This document shows positions 8,741 to 16,311 of a DNA stretch of 43,994 nt, piece by piece (positions within the stretch are counted from its first letter, which is position 1; each line of letters begins with the position of its first letter). A program made the position numbers and the translations under genes. This DNA comes from SIG299 sp045531895 (lineage in GTDB: Bacteria; Bacillota; Clostridia; Lachnospirales; Lachnospiraceae). The notes under the pieces were generated by a model, which worked only from the letters and a program-made list of their open reading frames with translations, was not told the DNA's origin and made no database searches. The stretch lies in contig JAZSEW010000097.1 of the NCBI GenBank assembly GCA_045531895.1, forward strand, positions 1 to 43,994. Reading direction: 5' to 3'.

Positions 8741-9806
8741 GAATATAAGCAATAACAGTACGGCTCGGGTTTTGATTGTGGATGATGTGGAAGCAAACCG
8801 CTTTCTCCTGCGCAATATCATTCAGGAGATGGGACATCAGCCCATTTTAACAGAGAGTGGTGCACAGGCCTTAAAAATCATACAACGTATCCGGCCACAG
8901 TTGATTATTCTGGATATTGCAATGCCGGAAATGGATGGCTACGAAGTGTGTGCCGTTTTAAAGGCAAACTCTGAAACAAAGGATATCCCGATTATTTTCG
9001 TTTCCGGATTTGATGATCCGGAGGATATAGTAAAGGGTTTTGAACTGGGTGGTGAAGATTATATAACAAAGCCGTTTGTGGAGGCAGTCGTAAAGGCAAG
9101 AGTCGGAATGCATTTGAAACTGTATGATTCCAGCCGAAGGATGACGGAATTGAATCGCCAGTTGCAGGTGTCTTTCTCGGAGAAGCTGAAGCAGACGGAA
9201 ATGGAGCGCAGAAGCATTTTATATGCGTTAATTCGCATTGCCAGAGAAAATGCCTGCTATGATGATGCGTATATGGAGCGTCTCAGCTATAATTGCCGCA
9301 TTTTAACAGAGGCAATGCAGCTTTCAGACTTATACAGCCACCTGATTTCGGATAATTATGTTGATACCATGGAACTGGCTGTGCCGTTGTGTGACCTTGG
9401 AAATCTGGCAATTCCGACAAACATTCTGCAAAAACAGGGCACCCTGAATGAAGAAGAAAGCAGGGTGATGCGGACGCATACAACGATTGGAGCCAGAATA
9501 TTGCAGGATATCGGAAATGTTATTCAGGACAACCGGATGATTCAGGTTGCGGTAGAAATTGCACATAATCATCATGAGAACTGGGACGGAAGCGGATACC
9601 CGAATGGCAAGAAGGGTGAGGAAATACCGCTTTCTGCGCAAATTGTGGCGGTAGTAGACAACTTTTGTGCGTTGACAGAACGTCGTACCTACCGAGACTC
9701 TTATACAAGAGAAGAAGCGTTTGAAATTATGGAAAAGGATGCAGCTATGAAGTTTAATCCGAACATTTTTAAGATTATGAAAAAAATAGTCCGGCAGCTT
9801 CACTAG
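8727..9806 (+). CDS. Response regulator with degenerate HD-GYP output domain
   Basis: This 359-residue protein has an N-terminal receiver (LIVDDVEANR, phospho-acceptor Asp at 63 in LDIAMPEMDG, conserved Lys in YITKPF), a linker coiled coil, and an HD-GYP domain from about 175. HD-GYP enzymes hydrolyse cyclic di-GMP. The GYP part is intact (HHENWDGSGYPNGKKGEEIPL), but the signature HDIGK is CDLGN (Cys222-Asp223), so the first metal-ligand His and the following Lys are missing. It may be inactive or altered. GGAGG precedes the start, inside the kinase gene; the 14-base overlap suggests coupled translation and a cognate kinase-regulator pair. Confidence 0.9.
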   Translation: MIEDRNISNNSTARVLIVDDVEANRFLLRNIIQEMGHQPILTESGAQALKIIQRIRPQLIILDIAMPEMDGYEVCAVLKANSETKDIPIIFVSGFDDPEDIVKGFELGGEDYITKPFVEAVVKARVGMHLKLYDSSRRMTELNRQLQVSFSEKLKQTEMERRSILYALIRIARENACYDDAYMERLSYNCRILTEAMQLSDLYSHLISDNYVDTMELAVPLCDLGNLAIPTNILQKQGTLNEEESRVMRTHTTIGARILQDIGNVIQDNRMIQVAVEIAHNHHENWDGSGYPNGKKGEEIPLSAQIVAVVDNFCALTERRTYRDSYTREEAFEIMEKDAAMKFNPNIFKIMKKIVRQLH

Positions 9807-9822
9807 CACAGGTACATATCGT

Positions 9823-10647
9823 ATGGGGAAGACGATGACAGAGGAGGAGTTCAGTCGAATTTACAGGTTTTTAAAGAGCCGGTATGGAATCGACATGTTC
9901 CGGAAAAAAGAAATTGTACAGGGACGACTGGAAAATTATATCCATGCAAATGGATACGCTGATTATCATGAATACATGAACGAAGTAGAGATGGATTTTA
10001 CCGGAAAGCTGGAAGCAGAAATGGTAAATATCCTGACAACAAATCATACTTTTTTTATGAGAGAGTTTGAGCACTTTGACTTTTTACAGAGAGTAGTATT
10101 ACCGGAGCTTCGTATGAAGGAGGACCGGACCAGGGATTTGTGCATCTGGTGCGGAGCTTCCTCTACAGGCCAGGAACCATATATGCTGGCAATGCTGTTG
10201 AAGGATTTCTTCGGACTGGAGCATGGCCAGTGGGATACCAAGGTGCTGGCCACAGATATATCCACCCAGGTGCTGGAGCATGCTATCCGGGGAGTTTATG
10301 AGGCTGATCAGATAGAGGTGCTTCCGGAACATTGGAAGCGCAGGTACTTACGGCCATTGCAGGATGGATCCCTGTATCAGGTGTGCGATGAAATCAAGCA
10401 GGAAGTATTGTTCCGGCAATTTAATCTGATGGATGTATTTCCGTTTAAACGGAAAATGCACATAGTATTTTTACGAAATGTGATGATTTATTTTGACAAG
10501 GATACAAAACGGCAGCTGATTCAAAAGGTATATGACAGCATGGAACCGGGTGGTTATCTGTTTGTAGGACAAACGGAAACTATCGATCGGGAAAATGTTC
10601 CTTTTGAATTAATCCGGCCGTCAATTTTCAGGAAAGCAGGGGGATGA
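9823..10647 (+). CDS. cheR: Chemotaxis protein methyltransferase CheR
   Basis: This 274-residue cytosolic enzyme transfers methyl groups from S-adenosylmethionine to glutamates on chemoreceptors. Seen: the N-terminal helical domain; ILTTNHTFFMREFEHFDFL, the CheR signature with the receptor-contacting Arg; WCGASSTGQEPYMLAM, the SAM-binding motif I with Ser where many have C/A; LATDIS; and FLRNVMIYFD. An alternative ATG at 9835 has a slightly better upstream GGGGAAG, so the first four residues are uncertain. It overlaps cheB by four bases (ATGA). Confidence 0.95.
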   Translation: MGKTMTEEEFSRIYRFLKSRYGIDMFRKKEIVQGRLENYIHANGYADYHEYMNEVEMDFTGKLEAEMVNILTTNHTFFMREFEHFDFLQRVVLPELRMKEDRTRDLCIWCGASSTGQEPYMLAMLLKDFFGLEHGQWDTKVLATDISTQVLEHAIRGVYEADQIEVLPEHWKRRYLRPLQDGSLYQVCDEIKQEVLFRQFNLMDVFPFKRKMHIVFLRNVMIYFDKDTKRQLIQKVYDSMEPGGYLFVGQTETIDRENVPFELIRPSIFRKAGG

Positions 10648-11681
10648 TGGTGATGCGACCGATCCGTGTACTGGTAGTAGAAGATTCCCTCGTGTTCCGG
10701 GAGCTTTTAGTACAGGCATTAAATGCAGATCCGGCAATTACCGTAGTAGCAACGGCCAGAGATGCATATGAGGCGCGGGATGCTATTATAGAGTACCGGC
10801 CGGATGTAATGACACTGGATATAGAACTCCCAAAGATGAGCGGAATAGAATTTTTGCGAAAGCTGATGCCACAGTATCCGTTACCGGTGGTAGTAATCAG
10901 TTCGTTAAGCGATAAAGTATTTGATGCATTAAATGCCGGAGCTGTAGATTTTGCGGCAAAACCGGCAAATGCTTCCCGGGCACAGTTAGAGACTTTTGTA
11001 AGAAATGAGCTTCCGATAAAAATAAAAATTGCTTCGGTTGCTAAAGTAGGCGACTGGAAGAAAAAAACGGTGCAGGGCAGCGAAGGGCATTTGACAAAGG
11101 AAGCAAATGACCGTATTGTTGCAATAGGTGCCTCTACCGGAGGTACGGAAGCAATTGCGGCAGTATTGAACGAGTTTGGAGCAGATATTCCGGGAGTGGT
11201 GATTGTGCAGCACATGCCGCCGGGCTTTACGGCGATGTATGCCAACCGGTTAAATAACCAGTGCCGGGTACAGGTAAAGGAAGCAAAAACCGGAGATATG
11301 GTGCTTCCCGGACAGGTATTGATTGCACCCGGAGGAGATGCACATATGCAGGTGGTACGGATGAATGGCGGCTATCAGGTAGTCATCCGGACGGGTGATA
11401 AGGTAAATGGCCACTGTCCTTCCGTTGATGTTTTGTTTCAATCGGTTGCCAAGGTGGCAGGAAATAAGGCTATCGGCATTTTACTTACCGGAATGGGAAG
11501 TGATGGTGCCAAAGGTTTACTTGCTATGCGGCAGGCCGGAGCCAGAACTATCGGGCAGGAAGAATCTACCTGTATTGTGTATGGTATGCCCAAGGTGGCT
11601 TATGAACTGGGGGCAGTAGAATATCAGGAAAAATTACAGGACATTGCAAGAAGAACCTATTCGATTTTAAACACAAAATAA
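10644..11681 (+). CDS. cheB: Protein-glutamate methylesterase/receiver CheB
   Basis: A receiver domain (VLVVEDSLVF, Asp59 in LDIELPKMSG) is followed by a linker and the methylesterase domain. That domain holds catalytic Ser164 in GASTGG, the His in QHMPPGFT, and the Asp in TGMGSDGAKG. The 345-residue length is typical. It removes methyl groups from chemoreceptors and counteracts CheR; CheA phosphorylation of the receiver activates it. Two further in-frame ATGs at 10647 and 10653 could also serve. Paired with cheR, it means the local receptor is methylation-adapted. Confidence 0.96.
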   Translation: MMVMRPIRVLVVEDSLVFRELLVQALNADPAITVVATARDAYEARDAIIEYRPDVMTLDIELPKMSGIEFLRKLMPQYPLPVVVISSLSDKVFDALNAGAVDFAAKPANASRAQLETFVRNELPIKIKIASVAKVGDWKKKTVQGSEGHLTKEANDRIVAIGASTGGTEAIAAVLNEFGADIPGVVIVQHMPPGFTAMYANRLNNQCRVQVKEAKTGDMVLPGQVLIAPGGDAHMQVVRMNGGYQVVIRTGDKVNGHCPSVDVLFQSVAKVAGNKAIGILLTGMGSDGAKGLLAMRQAGARTIGQEESTCIVYGMPKVAYELGAVEYQEKLQDIARRTYSILNTK

Positions 11682-11705
11682 AATGGCAGAAGGGAGATAG
11701 AAGAC

Positions 11706-12098
11706 ATGAAGATTTTATTAGCAGAGGATGATTTCGTCACCAGAAAATTCATGACAGGTTTTTTGTCCAAATACGGAGAATGTGATGTAACCGTGGATGG
11801 CAGTGAGGCAGTGGATGCTTTTATGATGGCATTGGAAGATGACGAACCGTATGATTTGGTTTGTCTGGACATTATGATGCCGGTAATGGATGGATATCAG
11901 GCATTAATGGGAATCCGTAATCTGGAAAAGGAGCGGAACATTCCGAAGGAAAAAGCAGCAAAAGTCATTATGACTACTGCCCTGAATGATGAAAAAAATG
12001 TAAAAATGGCATTTGAACTTGGATGTACGGTATATTCAGGTAAGCCAATTGACCAGGATAAATTTGAACAGGTATTAAAAAAATTTGGGCTGGTCTAG
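11706..12098 (+). CDS. CheY-like single-domain response regulator
   Basis: This 130-residue receiver stands alone. It has the acidic AEDD pair, Asp55 in LDIMMPVMDG, Thr in TTALND and the conserved Lys in SGKPID. Its place between cheB and cheA makes it the likely CheA output protein. It could act on a flagellar switch elsewhere in the genome or be a non-motility output; the sequence does not decide. AGGGAGATAGAAGAC precedes the ATG. Confidence 0.93.
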   Translation: MKILLAEDDFVTRKFMTGFLSKYGECDVTVDGSEAVDAFMMALEDDEPYDLVCLDIMMPVMDGYQALMGIRNLEKERNIPKEKAAKVIMTTALNDEKNVKMAFELGCTVYSGKPIDQDKFEQVLKKFGLV

Positions 12099-12115
12099 AT
12101 AGAAAGGAGAGCTAA

Positions 12116-14281
12116 ATGGCAGAAGAGTTTAATACGCAGGGTATGTTAGACATATACCTGTTTGAAAACGGACAGCTGCTGGAACAGCTTCAGGATACCG
12201 TTCTGCAACAGAAGGATGAAGAGAGCTTTGATGACGACAGCATCAACGAAATTTTCCGTACGATGCATACCATCAAAGGTTCCTCGGCAGTTATGATGTT
12301 TGACGATATCACGAAATTAGCCCATAAGCTGGAAGATGTTTTCTATTATCTGCGTGAGTCCAAACCGGATGGGGTACCTCATCTGGAACTGGTGGATCTG
12401 GTACTTCAGGTGGCGGATTTTATCACCGCAGAAATGGGAAAAATTCAGGACGGAGAAAGTGCAGATGGAGATTCCAGTACATTGGTTTCTACACTGGATG
12501 AATTCCTGAACAGAATTAAAAATGGAGAGGGCGAAAAGGATAAGGTAATTAAGGAAAATGTGCATGAAGAGCCAATGCAGTTTTACATCCCGCCAATGGC
12601 AACCAGTGCAAGTCATTTTTATAAGATTTATCTGACCTTTGCACCGGACGTTCCGATGGCGAATATCCACGCCTATAAGACAGTATATTCCTTAAAGGAA
12701 ATTGCTGAAGATTTACTGCACTATCCGGAGGATTTGGTATCTGATGCATCCAGTGCAGATGAAATTCTGGACAATGGCTTTAAAATCCTTTTACAGGCAC
12801 AGACAACGGAGGCAGAGCTTCGGGAAATCATAAAAGAAGGCTATGACATCCAGAAAGTAGAGATTTTAGAGTGTACCGGTAAGGAGTTCCAGCAGGGATT
12901 TGACAGCTTCGGTTCCGAAATCCGTATCGATTTGGAATCCAGTGTGGAAGAAATTCAGGCGAAGGCAGAGGCCGGTGAAATGATTATCATGGCACCGAAG
13001 GAGCCTGCCAAGAAGGAGCCGGAAAAGAAGATGGCACCCGGTGACTTCGTCATCGAAACCAAGGAACTGGGACGTGGTAAGAAGCTGGCAAAGGATAAGC
13101 CGAAGAAGCAGGAAAAGGCAGCCTTTATCAGCGTAGATGTCCAGAAAATGGACATGCTGATGGACTTGATTGGCGAACTTGTTATTGCAGAGTCCGTTGT
13201 ACTTCAGAACCAGGATTTAAAGGTGCCGGGGCTTAAGCTTGACAACTTCAATAAGGCTGCCGGACAAATGACCAAAATTGCCACTGACCTTCAGAATGTC
13301 ATTATGAGCATGCGTATGATGCCGCTCACCAATACATTCCAGAAGATGAACCGTATTGTATTCGATGTTTCCAGAAAACTCGGCAAGGACATTGAGTTTG
13401 AGATGACCGGAGAACACACCGAGGTGGATAAAAATATTATTGAACATATCTCGGACCCGCTGATGCATCTGGTTCGTAATGCAGTGGATCATGGTATTGA
13501 AACTACAGAAGAACGGCAGGCGGCAGGAAAGACAGAAAAGGGAAAAGTTACTCTTTGGGCAAAGACCGAATCCGGCAAGGTATGGATTGGTGTGCAGGAT
13601 AACGGTAAGGGCTTAAATCGAGAAAAAATCTTAAGTAAAGCAAGACGACAGGGTTTATTGGACCCAATGAAGGCAGACAGTGATTATACCGATAAAGAAG
13701 TATTCCAGTTTATCACATTGCCGGGCTTTTCCACCAATGAAAATGTAACGGAATATTCCGGCCGTGGCGTTGGTATGGACGTTGTAGTTTCCAACCTGCA
13801 GTCCGTAGGCGGAAGTCTGGAAATTGAGAGTACACCGGGTGAGGGCAGCCTGATGCTGTTAAAGATTCCGTTAACACTGGCAATTATTGATGGTATTGTC
13901 ATGGAAGTCGGAAAGTCCTCCTTTGTTATCGAAACCGGTGCAGTAAAGGAATTTGTCGGTGTGCGGGAGGATATGCTAATTCAGCAGCCGAATGGCCGGG
14001 AATTTGTCATGATTCGTGGCGAGGGCTATCCGGTGCTTCGTCTTGGCGAGTGGTATAAACTGAATGACTATAAGGCAAACCTGAATGAAGGTATGCTGGT
14101 ACTGATTGAGGCAGAGTCAAAGACTATATGTCTGTTTGTAGACCGTCTGGTAGGTAACCAGGAAATCGTAGTAAAGCCAATTCCGGATTATATCAAGAAA
14201 GTAAAGGGATTATCCGGCTGTACCCAGTTGGGAGACGGCAGTATTGCCCTGATTCTGGATGCGGTAGGACTGATTGAATAA
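12116..14281 (+). CDS. cheA: Chemotaxis histidine kinase CheA
   Basis: This 721-residue protein has the full CheA plan. P1/Hpt carries phospho-His51 (MHTIKGSS). A divergent P2-like response-regulator docking region covers about 160-260. A charged Lys/Pro/Glu linker (about 290-340) leads to the P3 dimerisation helices (MDLIGELVIAESVV). The P4 ATPase follows (HLVRNAVDHGIE, DNGKGL, GRGVGMDVV), then a P5 CheW-like domain at the C-terminus. It forms arrays with CheW and receptors and phosphorylates CheY and CheB. AAAGGAG lies before the ATG. The order CheR-CheB-CheY-CheA-CheW-MCP is compact and has no flagellar gene inside it. Confidence 0.97.
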   Translation: MAEEFNTQGMLDIYLFENGQLLEQLQDTVLQQKDEESFDDDSINEIFRTMHTIKGSSAVMMFDDITKLAHKLEDVFYYLRESKPDGVPHLELVDLVLQVADFITAEMGKIQDGESADGDSSTLVSTLDEFLNRIKNGEGEKDKVIKENVHEEPMQFYIPPMATSASHFYKIYLTFAPDVPMANIHAYKTVYSLKEIAEDLLHYPEDLVSDASSADEILDNGFKILLQAQTTEAELREIIKEGYDIQKVEILECTGKEFQQGFDSFGSEIRIDLESSVEEIQAKAEAGEMIIMAPKEPAKKEPEKKMAPGDFVIETKELGRGKKLAKDKPKKQEKAAFISVDVQKMDMLMDLIGELVIAESVVLQNQDLKVPGLKLDNFNKAAGQMTKIATDLQNVIMSMRMMPLTNTFQKMNRIVFDVSRKLGKDIEFEMTGEHTEVDKNIIEHISDPLMHLVRNAVDHGIETTEERQAAGKTEKGKVTLWAKTESGKVWIGVQDNGKGLNREKILSKARRQGLLDPMKADSDYTDKEVFQFITLPGFSTNENVTEYSGRGVGMDVVVSNLQSVGGSLEIESTPGEGSLMLLKIPLTLAIIDGIVMEVGKSSFVIETGAVKEFVGVREDMLIQQPNGREFVMIRGEGYPVLRLGEWYKLNDYKANLNEGMLVLIEAESKTICLFVDRLVGNQEIVVKPIPDYIKKVKGLSGCTQLGDGSIALILDAVGLIE

Positions 14282-14331
14282 ATGATTGCTTCGAAAGAGT
14301 GAAAATAAAAACAGAAGAAAGGAAAATGGTT

Positions 14332-14829
14332 ATGAGTGGATTTAGTTCACAGGAGAATAAGTATGTGACCTTTAAGTCGGGAAATGAATACTTTGGCCTG
14401 CGTATCCAGTGTGTAAACGAAATTATCGTTTATCAGGAAATTACACAGGTACCGGAGAGCGAAGATTATATTAAAGGTCTGATTAATCTCCGCGGAAAAA
14501 TTATTCCGGTCATTGATGTACGGGTGAGATTTAAGCAGGAACCAATGCCATATACCGACAGAACCTGTATTATTGTAATTACAGTAAAGGATACGGTAGT
14601 TGGTCTGATTGTAGAAAAGATTGCAGAGGTTGTGGAAATCACAGAGGATAATATTATTGATTCTCCGACGCTGGGCAATGAAGATAAGTGTCAGAATAAA
14701 TACGTATATGGTATCGGTAAAGTCGGAGACAACGTGAAGCTTCTGCTGGATCCGGAACGCCTGATTAAAGATGATGACTGGTCTATTTTAGAGCAGATTG
14801 CAGGAAATAACGTGGAAGAAGGAGAGTAA
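14332..14829 (+). CDS. cheW: Chemotaxis coupling protein CheW
   Basis: ATG 14332 is preferred because AAAGGA lies nine bases before it; the frame also contains ATG 14326 and GTG 14299. The 165-residue protein carries the double-SH3 CheW fold signatures: YVTFKSGNEYFGL, QVPESEDYIKGLINLRGKI and PVIDVRVRF. It bridges CheA to the receptor tip. It is followed directly by the receptor gene, whose start lies seven bases after the CheW stop. Confidence 0.95.
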   Translation: MSGFSSQENKYVTFKSGNEYFGLRIQCVNEIIVYQEITQVPESEDYIKGLINLRGKIIPVIDVRVRFKQEPMPYTDRTCIIVITVKDTVVGLIVEKIAEVVEITEDNIIDSPTLGNEDKCQNKYVYGIGKVGDNVKLLLDPERLIKDDDWSILEQIAGNNVEEGE

Positions 14830-14835
14830 TTGAAA

Positions 14836-16197
14836 ATGAAAAATGATAAAATAAGTAATATGAAAGTTGCTACAAAGTTATATATTGGATTTGGTATTAT
14901 TACTGTGCTGTTAATAGTGTCTTTATACATTGGCTATACGACAGCAAAACAGATTATTACTGTAGAGGATCAGGTACATTATCTGTCTTCTTACGGTACC
15001 TTTACAGCAATTGAATTTCTTATCATGATGGTTATTACAAGTGGAATTTGTGTTACAATCCCACGCCTGATTCAGAAAAATTTGAAGAAGGTTGTGGAAG
15101 CTGCAGAACAGATTGCAACAGGTAAGGCAGACATAACCCTTGAAAAGACAGCAAATGATGAATTTGGCGAATTGATTGATGCGTTTAACAAGGTTATTGA
15201 AGGTACCAGAATGCAGGCAGAAGCTGCACAGCAGGCATCTCAGGGTGATATGACAGTAGAAATTCCGTTAAAGTCTGATGCCGATGTACTTGGTAAGTCT
15301 TTGCAGAAATTTATCACAGAAAGCCGCAGTTCCATCAGCAACATTAAGGAAGCAGCTTATCAGGTAAGTACAAGCTCTGCACAGGTAGCAAGCGCAAGTG
15401 AAGCTTTAGCACAGGGCTCTACAGAGCAGGCAAGTGCCATTGAGCAGATTACAGCATCTATTGTAGAAGTAACTGCTAAGACAAAGGACAATGCGGCTCA
15501 GGCAAATACAGCAGCAGAGCATATGAAGGAAGCAATTGAAGATGTAAATAAGGGTAATGAAGAAATGCAGGAAATGGTAGTTGCCATGGAAGAAATCAAC
15601 AAGGCATCCGAAAACATTTCCAAGATTATTAAGGTAATTGACGACATTGCATTCCAGACCAATATTCTGGCTCTGAACGCGGCAGTAGAAGCTGCAAGAG
15701 CAGGTGAAGCAGGCAAGGGCTTTGCAGTAGTTGCAGAAGAGGTTAGAAATCTTGCGGCAAAGAGTTCTGCCGCAGCTGCTGAAACAGCAGAAATGATTGT
15801 AGGCTCCATCCAGAAGGTGGCAGTTGGTGCCAAGATTGCCAACGGTACAGCAGAAGCATTAGAAAAGATTTCTACTATGGTACATCAGTGTGAGCTTATG
15901 GTTGCGGATATTGCAGAATCTTCTAATTACCAGGCAACAGCAATTGCACAGATTGACCAGGCAATTGAGCAGGTATCTCAGGTGGTGCAGACTAACTCTG
16001 CTACCAGCGAAGAGTGTGCAGCTGCAGCTCAGGAAATGGCAGAACAGTCCGGTATTGTGCGTGAACTTCTTTCCGTATATACACTGGATGACGGAACAGA
16101 CGCTTATGCAATGCAGCAGGGCGGCTATAAGAGCTATTCCAATACAAACAAGAACGAACAGATTATTGCATTACGCGGTAATTTTGGAAAATACTAA
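14836..16197 (+). CDS. Methyl-accepting chemotaxis protein with minimal extracytoplasmic loop
   Basis: This 453-residue receptor has two membrane helices (about 13-35 and 55-77) separated by only about 19 residues. It therefore has no room for a periplasmic-type ligand domain. HAMP helices follow (about 78-130), then a second HAMP-like/linker segment and the methyl-accepting coiled coil, with the hairpin tip around AFQTNILALNAAVEAARAGE. There is no C-terminal NWETF-type CheR tether. ATG 14836 is preferred over the TTG at 14830. GGAGA at the end of cheW is its ribosome-binding site. The stimulus could come through the membrane, the HAMP region or a partner protein; this is inference. Confidence 0.95.
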   Translation: MKNDKISNMKVATKLYIGFGIITVLLIVSLYIGYTTAKQIITVEDQVHYLSSYGTFTAIEFLIMMVITSGICVTIPRLIQKNLKKVVEAAEQIATGKADITLEKTANDEFGELIDAFNKVIEGTRMQAEAAQQASQGDMTVEIPLKSDADVLGKSLQKFITESRSSISNIKEAAYQVSTSSAQVASASEALAQGSTEQASAIEQITASIVEVTAKTKDNAAQANTAAEHMKEAIEDVNKGNEEMQEMVVAMEEINKASENISKIIKVIDDIAFQTNILALNAAVEAARAGEAGKGFAVVAEEVRNLAAKSSAAAAETAEMIVGSIQKVAVGAKIANGTAEALEKISTMVHQCELMVADIAESSNYQATAIAQIDQAIEQVSQVVQTNSATSEECAAAAQEMAEQSGIVRELLSVYTLDDGTDAYAMQQGGYKSYSNTNKNEQIIALRGNFGKY

Positions 16198-16212
16198 TTA
16201 AGCAGGAATGAT

Positions 16213-16254
16213 AAAAGGCATACTGATGTCCCTTTAGGCATCAGTATGCTTTTT
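16213..16254 (+). terminator. Rho-independent terminator of the chemosensory operon
   Basis: GCATACTGATG (16218-16228) pairs with CATCAGTATGC (16239-16249), followed by TTTTT. It separates the che genes from the two hybrid kinases. No clear promoter was found between it and 16312. Confidence 0.92.
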
Positions 16255-16311
16255 GTGTTCAAAATGTTATGTGTAAAACAATAACAAGAATTAAAAAAAG
16301 AGGGTGGAAGC

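Noticed and set aside
10628..11245. 205-codon minus-strand frame opposite cheB
   Set aside because: Antisense to well-conserved CheB coding sequence, with low-complexity Ser/Ala composition typical of shadow frames.
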